Shown: positions 7,947-16,474 of the stretch, in pieces
Position numbering within the stretch: the stretch's first letter is position 1
How the letters are laid out: each line of letters starts with the position of its first letter
Assembly: GCA_048217285.1 (NCBI GenBank)
Contig: DBFWVW010000031.1
Span: forward strand, 1 to 32,914
Origin: CAG-103 sp048217285
GTDB taxonomy: Bacteria > Bacillota > Clostridia > Oscillospirales > Oscillospiraceae
Length of the DNA stretch: 32,914 nt
Direction of reading: 5' to 3'
Notes under the pieces: generated by a model
The model's database searches: none
Seen by the model: the letters and a program-made list of their open reading frames with translations, nothing else
Told to the model about the DNA's origin: nothing
Translations under genes and position numbers: made by a program

Positions 7947-9275
7947 TCACAGGATGACGGAAAATGTGCTCCCTTTTCCGGGGCTGCTCTCCAGCCCTAC
8001 GGTGCCGCCGTGCAGCTGCACGATCTCCTTGACCATGGCCAGACCCAGCCCGCTGCCGCCGTCCTCACCGCGGGAGGGATCGGCCTGCCAGAAGCGCTGC
8101 CAGACCTTGCCCTGATCCTCCGGCGCGATGCCGGGGCCGTCGTCCGCGACGCGAAGCACGGCTTTGCCGTCCGTGTTTTCGTGCAGTGAGACGCGGACGT
8201 GTACGCCATCCCCGCCGTATTTATAGGCGTTTTGCAGCAGGTTGACGACCACGCGCGACAGGAGCCCCGCGTTGCACGCGGCCTGTACGTCGGGCTGGAT
8301 GTCCAGCTCCACCTCCGCGTGCGTGTCCGCCGGCGGCGGGCATTCCTCGCAGCAGGAGCGGACCAGCTCGCTCAGATCCATGCGCCGGAGCGGGTATTTG
8401 TCCGTCCCGTGCTGCATACGTGTCAGGCCCAGCAGCGCCTGCACGAGCTGCGACATATGCTCGCCCTGCTGCTCGATGACGCCGACCGACTCCAGAAAAT
8501 CGTCCCGGGTGTACGCCTTGCGCTTTGCGCGGTCGCACTCGGCGAGAATGACCGTGATGGGCGTGCGCAGCTCGTGCGAGGCGTCGGACGTGAACTGCCG
8601 CTCGGTGTCAAAGGATTTCTCCAGCCGCGCAAACATCCGGTCAAACGCCGCACTGAGCCGGCGCATTTCGCGCGGGCCGCGCTGCATATTCAGCCGGGCG
8701 CTCAGATCCTCGCCGGCGGAGATGCCGTCCACCGCCGCGAGGATTTTCTCCATCGGCCGCATGGCCGACCACGCGATGAGCCAGCCGCCGCCGATGGTGA
8801 CGACGAGCAGAATGGGCAGCAGCGTCGCGGTCAGGACAAGGATCGTGTGCATCACGCCCGACTGATCGTCGGCGGAGATCATGCCGCGCACCCACAGGCC
8901 GGTGACGTCCATGTCGACATAGCTGTCATAGACGTAGTAATTCTTGTCGCCGCTGCTGACCGTGCGCACGATGTTCGGCGAAAAGTCCAATTCGGGATGG
9001 AAGTCTTCCGGCAGCGCGCCGTGCAGAAATTCGCCGTCCGTGTTGTAAAACTGGCTGTAGACGCCGCCGCTGTACATGGACAGGTCGTCCCACTCAAATT
9101 TCCCGCGGTCAAATTCCACGTCCTTCACATTGCTCTGCACGACGTTCACGAGCCGTCCGGCGGGGTCGTCCGTGATGGCGTTGTGATTGACCACGAGCAC
9201 GAACACAAGGGTCATTGCTGCCAGCAGCAGCATCATGAGCGTGATCCACGCCGTGATTCTGACTTTGATCGACAT
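7947..9275 (-). CDS. Sensor histidine kinase (two-component system)
   Basis: A 442-residue membrane kinase. It has a first membrane helix at about 7-29, an extracytoplasmic sensor of about 115 residues, a second helix at about 145-170, a HAMP linker, the phosphoacceptor box SHELRTP with H234, an N box (NLLQNAYKYG, N349), a G1 box (DDGPGI at 378-383) and a G2 box (GSGLGL at 407-412). All catalytic parts are intact. It autophosphorylates and passes phosphate to the response regulator encoded just upstream. The stop of the regulator gene and this ATG are one base apart, and GGGAGGA lies inside the regulator's end, so translation is coupled. The ligand is unknown. Confidence 0.95.
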   Translation of the reverse strand: MSIKVRITAWITLMMLLLAAMTLVFVLVVNHNAITDDPAGRLVNVVQSNVKDVEFDRGKFEWDDLSMYSGGVYSQFYNTDGEFLHGALPEDFHPELDFSPNIVRTVSSGDKNYYVYDSYVDMDVTGLWVRGMISADDQSGVMHTILVLTATLLPILLVVTIGGGWLIAWSAMRPMEKILAAVDGISAGEDLSARLNMQRGPREMRRLSAAFDRMFARLEKSFDTERQFTSDASHELRTPITVILAECDRAKRKAYTRDDFLESVGVIEQQGEHMSQLVQALLGLTRMQHGTDKYPLRRMDLSELVRSCCEECPPPADTHAEVELDIQPDVQAACNAGLLSRVVVNLLQNAYKYGGDGVHVRVSLHENTDGKAVLRVADDGPGIAPEDQGKVWQRFWQADPSRGEDGGSGLGLAMVKEIVQLHGGTVGLESSPGKGSTFSVIL

Positions 9276-9276
9276 A

Positions 9277-9948
9277 TCAGTCCTCCCTCAGCGTCCAGCC
9301 GCTGCCCCAGACGGTGCGGATCAGCTTCTTGTCAAATCCGGTGTCCATTTTCCTGCGCAGATAGCCGATGTAAACATCCACGACGTTCGTTCCGCCCTCA
9401 TAGTCGAAGTTCCAGAGGTTGTTCTCGATCATTTCGCGCGTGAGGACGATGCCCTTGTTGCGCAGCATATACTCCAGTAGCGCAAATTCCCGTGCCGTCA
9501 GGTCGATGTTTTTCCCTGCGCGCGTCACGGTCTTGGCCGAGATGTCCATCGTGAGGTCGGCGGCCGTGAAGATGTTGGAGCGGTTGCCGGTATACTTGCG
9601 GCTGATGGCGCGGACGACGGCCAGCAGCTCCGGAAAATGAAACGGCTTGACGAGGTAATAGTCCCCGCCGCTCTCCAGCCCCTCCACGCGGTCGGCAATG
9701 CTGTCGCGCGCGGTGAGAAACAGCACCGGCGCGCCGATGCCCTCGCGGCGCATCTGCCGCACCGCCTCGAGCCCGTCCAGGCGCGGCATCATGATGTCCA
9801 TGACCATCGCGTCGTATTGCGCGGTGCGGGCGTATTCCAGCGCCTGCTCGCCGTCAAAGCAGGCGTCGACGCTGTAGCCCTCGTCTTGCAGCGCTTCGCA
9901 GATGATCTTGTTGAGGCGCTTTTCATCCTCTGCTACCAGTATTCTCAT
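9277..9948 (-). CDS. OmpR/PhoB-family response regulator
   Basis: A 223-residue two-domain regulator. The receiver domain (1-115) holds the acidic pocket (EDE at 7-9), the phosphorylation site D51 in VMDIMMP, T79 and K101 in LVKPF. The C-terminal winged-helix DNA-binding domain (about 128-220) ends with the typical VDVYIGYLRRKMD and IRTVWGSGWTL. The ATG at 9948 follows AGGGGG by seven bases. It forms an operon with the histidine kinase. The A/T-rich upstream region carries TAAGAAAAGGATGAAAG on the minus strand (10013-10029), a candidate autoregulatory site. Confidence 0.95.
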   Translation of the reverse strand: MRILVAEDEKRLNKIICEALQDEGYSVDACFDGEQALEYARTAQYDAMVMDIMMPRLDGLEAVRQMRREGIGAPVLFLTARDSIADRVEGLESGGDYYLVKPFHFPELLAVVRAISRKYTGNRSNIFTAADLTMDISAKTVTRAGKNIDLTAREFALLEYMLRNKGIVLTREMIENNLWNFDYEGGTNVVDVYIGYLRRKMDTGFDKKLIRTVWGSGWTLRED

Positions 9949-10012
9949 GTGCAACCCCCTCATGGTTGGATTTACGGACAGCATAGCAAGAAAAAATATG
10001 AAAAGAATAAGT

Positions 10013-10029
10013 CTTTCATCCTTTTCTTA
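10013..10029 (-). promoter_or_regulatory. Candidate response-regulator binding box
   Basis: Read on the minus strand the site is TAAGAAAAGGATGAAAG. A matching box in the pattern TAAGAAARRRATGARA is found on the plus strand at 7869-7885 before the small unknown gene. The surrounding 70 bases are much more A/T-rich than the rest of the region, and TATGCT near 9980 could be the -10 element. Confidence 0.35.
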
Positions 10030-10064
10030 CTTTTTTCGTGTATTTCCCCCTGCGAAAACACCGA

Positions 10065-10094
10065 CAGCGGCGCTCGCGCTATGCGCTGCCGCTG
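10065..10094 (-). terminator. Possible terminator at the end of mutY
   Basis: CAGCGGC at 10065-10071 pairs with GCCGCTG at 10088-10094, with further pairing inside the loop. On the minus strand it is followed by TCGGTGTTTTCG. It overlaps the mutY stop codon, and the T run is weak. Confidence 0.35.
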
Positions 10095-11143
10095 CCTGAT
10101 GTTTCGTAGGCGTTATCCAAAAACTGCCGGAACGCCGTCGGCAGGGAGATCTCCTCGCGCAGCTCGTCGGGCGTCGCCCAGTAGTAGCGCGGCGGCATGG
10201 CGGAGCACTCGAGCGTGTAGCAGCGCATCGTCCAGACGATGTGCGTGAAGATGTGCTTACCGTCGTGCGCGCTGCGCAGCCGCACATCGCCGAGGCCCTG
10301 CCCGCTGGCGTATGCGCCCGCCTGCCGTTCGTCGAGCAGGCCCGGCGTGTTCGGCAGCTGCCAGAGCCCGGCCAGCAGGCCGCTGTCCGGCCGCCGCTCG
10401 ACGGCGAGCCGGTCGCCGCAGCGCAGGCAGAACACCGTGTAGTCCTCGGCGCGTTTGGCGCGCTTCGGCGTCTTGACCGGCAGGGCGGCCGCCGTGCCGT
10501 GCGCGCGGCCGAGGCACAGCGCCGCGAGCGGGCAAGCCTCGCACTGCGGCGCGCGGTTTGGGCCGCAGACGGTCGCGCCGAGCTCCATGAGCGCCTGCGT
10601 AAAGTCGCCGCAGTGCCCGGCGGGGTAGCACGCGCTCAGCGCCGCGGTGAGCGCGGCCTTGTGCGCGGCGTTGTCGATGGGCGTCGCGTCGTCGAGCACG
10701 CGCGCGCACACGCGCAGCACGTTGCCGTCCACGGCGGCGGCCGGGCGCTCAAAGCAGATCGAGGCGATGGCCCCGGCCGTGTACGGCCCGATGCCCGGCA
10801 GCGCCAGCAGACCCTCCACCGTGTCGGGCCAGACGCCGCCGCGCGCCGCGATCTCCTGCGCGCAGGCCTGCGCCTTGCGCGCACGGTTGTAGTAGCCCAG
10901 CCCCTCCCAGAGCTTGAGCAGCTGCGCCTCCGGCAGCGCCGCGAGCGTGAACACGTCCGGCGCGGCCGCGAGAAAGCGCGTGTAGTACCCGCGCACGGCC
11001 TCGACGCGCGTCTGCTGCAGCATGATCTCCGACAGCCACACGTGGTACGGCTCACGGTTGGCGCGCCAGGGCAGCACGCGCGCGTGGTCACGAAACCAGT
11101 CCAGCAGCGGCTGCACCGTCTGCGATAGTCTCCCTGTGTCCAT
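10079..11143 (-). CDS. mutY: Adenine DNA glycosylase MutY
   Basis: A 354-residue base-excision repair enzyme that removes adenine mispaired with 8-oxoguanine. Visible parts are the catalytic glutamate in SEIMLQQT (E39), the helix-hairpin-helix LPGIGPYTAGAIAS (115-128), the catalytic aspartate in VDGN (D139), and the [4Fe-4S] cysteines C193, C201, C204 and C210. A C-terminal Nudix-like domain (about 230-345) recognises 8-oxoguanine and carries the FTH motif near 299-301. The first cysteine gap is seven residues, one more than in Escherichia coli. GGGAGGT precedes the ATG. It is transcribed from its own promoter and has no obvious functional link to its neighbours. Confidence 0.96.
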   Translation of the reverse strand: MDTGRLSQTVQPLLDWFRDHARVLPWRANREPYHVWLSEIMLQQTRVEAVRGYYTRFLAAAPDVFTLAALPEAQLLKLWEGLGYYNRARKAQACAQEIAARGGVWPDTVEGLLALPGIGPYTAGAIASICFERPAAAVDGNVLRVCARVLDDATPIDNAAHKAALTAALSACYPAGHCGDFTQALMELGATVCGPNRAPQCEACPLAALCLGRAHGTAAALPVKTPKRAKRAEDYTVFCLRCGDRLAVERRPDSGLLAGLWQLPNTPGLLDERQAGAYASGQGLGDVRLRSAHDGKHIFTHIVWTMRCYTLECSAMPPRYYWATPDELREEISLPTAFRQFLDNAYETSGSGSA

Positions 11144-11172
11144 GTCCGCACCTCCCGAAAAAGTCTGTTCCC

Positions 11173-11201
11173 ATTATAGCAGAGATCTCCCCGCCGCGCA
11201 A
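11173..11201 (-). promoter_or_regulatory. Promoter for mutY
   Basis: On the minus strand TTGCGC (11201 to 11196) is followed after 17 bases by a perfect TATAAT (11178 to 11173), 29 bases before the start codon. Confidence 0.7.
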
Positions 11202-11295
11202 AGGCCATATCTGCCGGTCCCGCGCCCTTGGCCTTCTGCGCAGATGGAAAACTTTTGACGTCCGCACGGCATTGCGCAGGCACTTCCGGATGGCG

Positions 11296-11331
11296 CAAAA
11301 ACGCCCCGCAAGGCAAATGGCCTTGCGGGGC
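11296..11331 (-). terminator. Terminator after trkH
   Basis: GCCCCGCAAGGC (11303-11314) pairs perfectly with 11320-11331 around a five-base loop. Read on the minus strand a TTTTT run follows. It lies 17 bases beyond the trkH stop codon. Confidence 0.85.
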
Positions 11332-11347
11332 AGTGTGTGGGCGTTGT

Positions 11348-12787
11348 TTACTTCCAGCGCCAGGTGAACGGCATAAACAGCAGCAGCAGCGGGAAGATCT
11401 CCAGACGGCCGAGCAGCATGCAGATCATGAGCACGATTTTGCTCAGCGGCGAGAAGATGGCAAAGCTCCCGGTCGGACCGACGAGGGAGAGTCCCGGTCC
11501 GACGTTCGACAGGCACGAGAGCGCGGCGGTGAAATTCGTCGTGAAGTCCAGCCCGTCGAGCGACACGATCAGCCCCGCGAGCAGCAGGATGATGATATAG
11601 AACGTAAAATACGTCAGGGCGTTGTACACGGTTTGACTATCTACGGGCTTGCCGTCGAGCCGAACTTCCTCAATGCAGCGCGGCCGCAGCATCTTCTTGA
11701 CCTCGACCGTGCAGGACTTAAACAGCAGCATCACGCGCGAGAGCTTCAGGCCGCCGGCGGTGCTGCCGGCACAGCCGCCGATGAACATGAGCAGCACGAG
11801 CAGGAACTTGGAATATTCCGGCCAGAGATTGAAGTCAGCCGTGGCAAAGCCGGTTGTGGAAATGATGGACGTGACCTGGAAGAAGGAATAGCGCATGGCG
11901 CTGAAAAAGCCGCCGTAAATGCCGCGGATGTCCAGCGCGATCGTGATGACGGCGAAGGCGATGATGCCCAGATACCAGCGCAGCTCCTCGTTGCGCAGTG
12001 CTGTGCGGATGTTGCCGAGCAGGATCAGGTAATACAGGCTGAAATTGATGCTGAACAGCAGCATGAACACGCCAATGACGATATCAATATACGTGCTGTT
12101 GTAGTAGCCGATGCTCAGCGCGCGGGTGGACAGGCCGCCGGTGCCGGCCGTGGCAAACGAGTGCAGCAGCGCGTCATAAAAGCTCATGCCGCCCGCGATG
12201 AGCATGACCGTCTCCACGAGCGTGAGCGCGATATACAGCAGATAGAGGATCGAGGCGGTCTTGCGGATGCGCGGCACGAGCTTGCCGACCGTGGGGCCGG
12301 GGACCTCGGCGCGCATGATGTGCATCGACCGGTTGCTGCTCATGGGCAGCACCGCCAGCACGAACACGAGGATGCCCATGCCGCCGATCCAGTGCGTGAA
12401 CAGGCGCCAGAACATACAGCCGCGGCTCATGGCTTCGGGCTCGGTGATGATGCTGGCACCGGTCGTGGTCAGCCCCGAGATGGTCTCAAACAGGGCGTCG
12501 ATATAGTTCGGAATGTCGCCCGTGAGCACGAACGGGATCGCGCCGAGCAGCGACATGGCGATCCACGACAGGCCGACGATCAGAAAACCGTCGCGCGCGG
12601 TGATGCCGCCGGACTTGGCGCGTACACGCCACATGACCAGCCCGATGCCGCCGGTGATGCCGATGGTGATCAGAAACGGGACCGGAGATTCGTTATAGAC
12701 CAAGGCTGCAATCATCGGCAGGAGCATCAGCACGGCCTCAATGCACAGCACGCGGCCAACGACCTGCCCGATCATTCGAAAGTTCAT
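11348..12787 (-). CDS. trkH: TrkH/KtrB-family potassium transporter
   Basis: A 479-residue membrane protein with the four repeated pore loops of the Trk/Ktr/HKT superfamily. The selectivity-filter segments are TTTGAS (107-112), TAGTGG (213-218), STTGFA (310-315) and SNVGPG (427-432), each with its conserved glycine. It takes up K+ across the cytoplasmic membrane, normally gated by a cytosolic TrkA/KtrA subunit. No such partner gene lies next to it, so the partner must be encoded elsewhere. AAAGAGGG precedes the ATG. A consensus-like promoter at 12832-12860 and a terminator at 11296-11331 make it a single-gene unit. No riboswitch-sized leader is present. Confidence 0.95.
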   Translation of the reverse strand: MNFRMIGQVVGRVLCIEAVLMLLPMIAALVYNESPVPFLITIGITGGIGLVMWRVRAKSGGITARDGFLIVGLSWIAMSLLGAIPFVLTGDIPNYIDALFETISGLTTTGASIITEPEAMSRGCMFWRLFTHWIGGMGILVFVLAVLPMSSNRSMHIMRAEVPGPTVGKLVPRIRKTASILYLLYIALTLVETVMLIAGGMSFYDALLHSFATAGTGGLSTRALSIGYYNSTYIDIVIGVFMLLFSINFSLYYLILLGNIRTALRNEELRWYLGIIAFAVITIALDIRGIYGGFFSAMRYSFFQVTSIISTTGFATADFNLWPEYSKFLLVLLMFIGGCAGSTAGGLKLSRVMLLFKSCTVEVKKMLRPRCIEEVRLDGKPVDSQTVYNALTYFTFYIIILLLAGLIVSLDGLDFTTNFTAALSCLSNVGPGLSLVGPTGSFAIFSPLSKIVLMICMLLGRLEIFPLLLLFMPFTWRWK

Positions 12788-12831
12788 GGTTTTGCCCTCT
12801 TTATGCTTTGTTATCAGTTGGATAATTACTA

Positions 12832-12860
12832 ATTATACACCGGCTTGTCCGGCTTGTGAA
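12832..12860 (-). promoter_or_regulatory. Promoter for trkH
   Basis: On the minus strand TTCACA (12860 to 12855) is followed after 17 bases by a perfect TATAAT (12837 to 12832), preceded by TG. It lies in the 85-base gap between trkH and the second AEC gene. That gap shows no clear terminator, so read-through from the AEC gene is possible. Confidence 0.75.
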
Positions 12861-12872
12861 GCCCCTGTGTGC

Positions 12873-13811
12873 TCAGAACATACCCAGAGACTTGAACAGA
12901 AAGACCCACAGAAACATCGTCAGGATGCTCACGGCGGAGGTTACGACGACAATGTCGCCAGCAAGCTCTGCGTCACCGTCCATTTGCTGGGCCATGGTGA
13001 AGGAGTTGACCGCGTTCGGCGAGGCGAACACACCCAACAGCGACACGAACGCCGCGCCCCGGAAGCCGAGCAGCGCACCGAGCCCGAGAAACAGCGCCGG
13101 GAACACGACGAGCTTTGCCGCCACGACGGCCGTGAGCTCGCGCGCATAGCGCCGGATGCCGGAGAACCGGAAAAACGCGCCGAGCAAAAACAGCTGCAGG
13201 GGCGAGGCGATGCCGCTCACGCTCTGCACCGTCTTTTCAAGGATGTACGGCAGGCGGATATTTGCCGCCAGCGCCAGCACGCCGAGCACGGAGGCGATGA
13301 CGAGCGGGTTTTTTGCGATCTGGCCGAGGATGTGCAGCGGCTTCGGCTTCTGACCGCGGAATACCTCCAGCACGATGATGGACATCATGTTGAAGATCGG
13401 CACGATGATGGCGATCAGGATCGAGACCGTGCCGAGCTGATCCGCGCCGAGCAGCGCCGTCGCCACGGGGATGCCCATGATGACGTAGTTGCTGCGAAAC
13501 ATGCCCTGGATCATCACACCGCGGCGCTCCGGCAGCTTTTCCGTGAGCAGCGTGTAGCCGAGCGCCAGCGCGAACGACAGCAGTACGCCGCCGACGGCAT
13601 AGGCGATCAGCAGCGGGTCAAACGAGCCGGACAGATCGGAGCAGTACACATTATAAAACAGCAGGCACGGCAGAAAGATGCGGAAGGCAATCTTGTTGAT
13701 GTTTGCAATCTCCTCCCGGCGGATCCAGCCGAGACAGCGCGTGCCGTAGCCGAGCGCCATCACGAGGAACATCGGCAGGATCGCGTTGACAGAAATGATG
13801 AAATTATCCAT
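12873..13811 (-). CDS. AEC-family transporter, second paralogue
   Basis: A 312-residue membrane protein with about ten hydrophobic segments and AEC-family blocks: FLVMALGYGTRCLGWI near the N-terminus, INKIAFRIFLPCLLFYNV, MFRSNYVIMGIPVATALLG in the middle, and VFASPNAVNSFTMAQQMDGD near the C-terminus. It probably moves a small organic anion; the substrate is unknown. It is clearly diverged from the AEC protein at 5606-6517. Two ATGs lie six bases apart. The one at 13811 is chosen because AAGGGTGG is seven bases before it and only one base before the ATG at 13817. A tandem 10-base repeat lies just upstream. Confidence 0.9.
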   Translation of the reverse strand: MDNFIISVNAILPMFLVMALGYGTRCLGWIRREEIANINKIAFRIFLPCLLFYNVYCSDLSGSFDPLLIAYAVGGVLLSFALALGYTLLTEKLPERRGVMIQGMFRSNYVIMGIPVATALLGADQLGTVSILIAIIVPIFNMMSIIVLEVFRGQKPKPLHILGQIAKNPLVIASVLGVLALAANIRLPYILEKTVQSVSGIASPLQLFLLGAFFRFSGIRRYARELTAVVAAKLVVFPALFLGLGALLGFRGAAFVSLLGVFASPNAVNSFTMAQQMDGDAELAGDIVVVTSAVSILTMFLWVFLFKSLGMF

Positions 13812-13838
13812 ATGCATACCACCCTTGGGTAAAAATTA

Positions 13839-13867
13839 GAAAACCGGAGAAAACCGGCGAAAAAACG
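13839..13867. repeat. Tandem 10-base repeat upstream of the second AEC gene
   Basis: GAAAACCGGA at 13839-13848 is followed directly by GAAAACCGGC at 13849-13858 and by a degenerate third copy beginning GAAAAAACG. The period of ten bases is close to one helical turn. It lies between the promoter and start codon of the AEC gene. Confidence 0.6.
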
Positions 13868-13877
13868 AGTATTTCAT

Positions 13878-13906
13878 AGTTTACTCCCGCCGTAGGCAAA
13901 TTGCAA
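13878..13906 (-). promoter_or_regulatory. Probable promoter for the second AEC gene
   Basis: On the minus strand TTGCAA (13906 to 13901) is followed after 17 bases by TAAACT (13883 to 13878). Confidence 0.5.
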
Positions 13907-13915
13907 GGGGGCAGG

Positions 13916-13944
13916 TTGCCGCGCGGCATGAAATGTGCTATAAT
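13916..13944 (+). promoter_or_regulatory. Promoter for folC-ruvX
   Basis: TTGCCG at 13916-13921 and a perfect TATAAT at 13939-13944 are 17 bases apart, 38 bases before the folC start codon. It is divergent from the AEC promoter at 13878-13906. Confidence 0.7.
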
Positions 13945-13982
13945 TTTTCCGTTTGATTTTTTCACGCGGGAGGTACTGCGTA

Positions 13983-15269
13983 ATGACCATAGAAGAGGCG
14001 CGGGAGCTGATCCGGGGTGTCGAGTGGCGCGGTTCCCGCCCGGGGCTGGCGCGCGTGCGCGAGCTGCTGCACCGCCTTGGCGACCCGCAGGATGAGCTGC
14101 AGTTTGTGCACATCGCGGGCACGAACGGCAAGGGCAGCACGGCGGCAATGCTCGCATCGGTCCTGCAGGCGGCGGGCTACACGACGGGACTGTTCACATC
14201 GCCGTATCTGGAGCGGTTTGCCGAGCGGATGCAGGTCAACGGTGCGCCGGTGCCGGATGCGGAGCTTGCCGCCGTGTGCCAGACGCTGCAGCCGTGCATC
14301 GCGGCGATGGACGATCCGCCGACGGAGTTTGAGCTCGTGACGGCGGCGGCCATGCTGTGGTTTCGGCGCCGGGGGTGCGACGTCGTGGTGCTGGAGGTCG
14401 GCCTCGGCGGCCGGCTCGACGCGACGAATGTCATCGCCGCGCCGGCGTGCGCCGTCATCACGAACATCGGCCTTGACCACACGGAGATCCTCGGCGATAC
14501 GCTCGAACAGATCGCGCGCGAGAAGGCGGGCATTTTGAAGCCCGGCACGTGCGCCGTCAGCTATCCGCAGGTGCCGGAGGTGCGCGCCGTGCTGCACGAG
14601 GTGTGCGCGCAGCGGGGCATCCCGCTCGCGGAGGCGGACGCGTCTGCCATCGTGCCGCTGGCCGACGGTGTGGACGGGCAGCGCTTCACCTACCGCGGCG
14701 CGGAATATGCGCTGCCGCTGCTCGGTCAGCATCAGCTGCGCAACGCGGCCGTCGCGCTGGAGACGGTGGCGGCGCTGCGCACGCGCGGCTGGCGCATCCC
14801 GGACGCGGCCGTGCACGCGGGTCTGGCGCAGGTGCGTTGGCCGGCGCGGTTTGAGCTGCTGCGGCGCAGCCCGTGGTTCGTGCTCGACGGCGGGCACAAC
14901 CCGCAGTGCGCGCAGACGGTCGCGGACAACCTCGCGCGCTATTTCCCCGGCCGGCGCGTTATGTTGCTCGTGGGTGTGCTGGCGGACAAGGACTACCCCG
15001 CCATGCTCGCCGCGCTCGACGGGCAGGCGGCGGCATACATCGCCGCGATGCCGCTCTCGCCCCGCGCACTGCCGGCGGCGGAGCTGGGGGACTATTTGAA
15101 ACGATTTGGAAAACCGGTTATGGTCTGCGCGGACCCCGCGCAGGCGGCAGAGCTGGCGCTGGCACACGCGGCGCCGGAGGACGTGATCTGTGCGGTCGGC
15201 TCGCTGTATATGGCGGGCGCGATCCGCGCACATCTGCGGAGGGGCAACGATGAGAATTCTGGGTATTGA
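13983..15269 (+). CDS. folC: Folylpolyglutamate synthase / dihydrofolate synthase
   Basis: A 428-residue Mur-ligase-type enzyme that adds glutamate to folates, and in many bacteria also to dihydropteroate, using ATP. Visible are the P-loop GTNGKGS (46-52), TSPYLERFAERMQVNG (72-87), VVLEVGLGGRLDATNVI, ITNIGLDHTEILG with the metal-binding histidine, REKAGILKPG, and the C-terminal domain block VLDGGHNPQ (300-308). The length is normal. GGGAGG precedes the ATG at 13983. Its last 20 bases overlap the start of ruvX, indicating translational coupling. Confidence 0.95.
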   Translation: MTIEEARELIRGVEWRGSRPGLARVRELLHRLGDPQDELQFVHIAGTNGKGSTAAMLASVLQAAGYTTGLFTSPYLERFAERMQVNGAPVPDAELAAVCQTLQPCIAAMDDPPTEFELVTAAAMLWFRRRGCDVVVLEVGLGGRLDATNVIAAPACAVITNIGLDHTEILGDTLEQIAREKAGILKPGTCAVSYPQVPEVRAVLHEVCAQRGIPLAEADASAIVPLADGVDGQRFTYRGAEYALPLLGQHQLRNAAVALETVAALRTRGWRIPDAAVHAGLAQVRWPARFELLRRSPWFVLDGGHNPQCAQTVADNLARYFPGRRVMLLVGVLADKDYPAMLAALDGQAAAYIAAMPLSPRALPAAELGDYLKRFGKPVMVCADPAQAAELALAHAAPEDVICAVGSLYMAGAIRAHLRRGNDENSGY

Positions 15270-15660
15270 TTATGGCGACGCGCGCATCGGGCTCGCGCTC
15301 TCGGACGCTTCGGCCACACTCTGCGGCCGGGCGTGGACGCTCACGGAGTGGAATCTCGACCGGGCGGTCGATGCGATCGCGGACGTGGTGCACACCGAGG
15401 ACGTGGAGCGCATCGTGCTCGGCCTGCCGAAAAATATGGACGGTACCGAGGGGCCGCGCGCGGAAAAGAGCCGCGCCGTTGCGCAGCGGCTCACGGCTGC
15501 GACGGGCTTGGAGGTCGTGCTCTGGGACGAACGGCGCAGCTCCATTGAGGCGCACGGCATCCTGCAAGCCAATGGCCGCAAGGAGAAAAAGCACCGCCAG
15601 ACGGTCGACGCCGTGGCGGCGAGCCTGATCCTGGAGGGTTACCTCGGCACGCTGCGCTGA
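15250..15660 (+). CDS. ruvX: RuvX/YqgF-family Holliday junction resolvase-like nuclease
   Basis: A 136-residue RNase H-fold protein of normal family length. It opens with MRILGIDYGDARIGLALSD, carrying the first catalytic aspartate. It continues with IVLGLPKNMDGTEGPRAE, the DERRSS motif, and a closing KKHRQTVDAVAASLIL with a further acidic residue. The family is involved in 16S rRNA 5' end processing and possibly DNA junction resolution. GGAGGGG precedes the ATG at 15250, inside the 3' end of folC. A strong terminator follows. Confidence 0.93.
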   Translation: MRILGIDYGDARIGLALSDASATLCGRAWTLTEWNLDRAVDAIADVVHTEDVERIVLGLPKNMDGTEGPRAEKSRAVAQRLTAATGLEVVLWDERRSSIEAHGILQANGRKEKKHRQTVDAVAASLILEGYLGTLR

Positions 15661-15707
15661 GGCAAGTCCGGGTGGGAGGCAGCATCGCGCCGGCAGCGGA
15701 AGAGACG

Positions 15708-15749
15708 GCAAGGGCGGACGCCAGATGGCGTCCGCCCTTGCTTTGTTTT
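15708..15749 (+). terminator. Terminator after folC-ruvX
   Basis: A perfect 15-base stem (GCAAGGGCGGACGCC with its complement) encloses AGAT and is followed by TTTGTTTT. The converging MgtC-type gene ends four bases later, but the minus-strand tail is poor in T. Confidence 0.88.
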
Positions 15750-15753
15750 CGGT

Positions 15754-16458
15754 TCACATTTCCTCGACAGCCAGAATATCCGGCAGCGCGGCCACAGCGT
15801 TGCGCAGGTCGCCGGGCCGGAGCGGGGTGCGGCTGTGGATGGGGATGAGCGCGCAGTAGTGGTGCGGCGCGTCGGAGGCGTCGGTGTCCGCGATGCGGCT
15901 GATCTCCAGATTCTCGATCTGGACGCGGTGCTCGCGCAGCAGGGCGAGCACGGACTCCATGCACACGGCGTGCGCGTACTCGATGTAGAGCGTGAGGTCG
16001 GTGTTCTTGCTCGTGAGCCGGAATTCCAGCCGGATGAGCACCAGCTCCACCACAAGCACGACGAGCGTGGCAAAGACCGCGCACTCGACATAGCCCGCGC
16101 CGCAGGCAAGGCCGATGATGGCCGCGGCCCAGAGCCCGGCAGCCGTGGTCAGGCCCTTGACGCGCTTGTCGCGCGTGACGATGATCGTGCCCGCGCCGAT
16201 GAAGCCGATGCCGGAAATGACCTGTGCGCCGAGGCGTGCGACATCGGTAAACAGGTGCAGGGAGAGCAGCAGGTACTGGCTCGTGAGCGTTGTGACGGCG
16301 GCGCCGAGACAGATGAGGATGTGCGTGCGGAAGCCGGCGGGGCGGCGCTTGGCCTCGCGCTCGGCACCGATCACGCCGCCGCAGACGACGGCCAGCGTCA
16401 ACCGGACGAGAATGGCCCAGAAGGTCAGGGTACGGATGGAATCCAGACAATGCAGCAT
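15754..16458 (-). CDS. MgtC/SapB-family membrane protein
   Basis: A 234-residue protein with four to five N-terminal membrane segments and a C-terminal cytoplasmic ACT-like domain. The family signature VVCGGVIGAEREAKRRPAGF is followed by GFIGAGTIIVTRDKRVKGLT and TAAGLWAAAIIGLACGAG. MgtC proteins affect growth at low Mg2+ and ATP synthase activity in pathogens; in commensals the role is open. GGAGG precedes the ATG. It lies 16 bases after a paralogue on the same strand, so the two form an operon from the promoter at 17228-17256. Confidence 0.93.
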   Translation of the reverse strand: MLHCLDSIRTLTFWAILVRLTLAVVCGGVIGAEREAKRRPAGFRTHILICLGAAVTTLTSQYLLLSLHLFTDVARLGAQVISGIGFIGAGTIIVTRDKRVKGLTTAAGLWAAAIIGLACGAGYVECAVFATLVVLVVELVLIRLEFRLTSKNTDLTLYIEYAHAVCMESVLALLREHRVQIENLEISRIADTDASDAPHHYCALIPIHSRTPLRPGDLRNAVAALPDILAVEEM

Positions 16459-16474
16459 GGCACAGCCTCCTTTC

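Noticed and set aside
11228..12832. A 534-codon plus-strand frame opposite trkH
   Set aside because: Antisense shadow of trkH, whose four selectivity-filter motifs prove the minus-strand reading.
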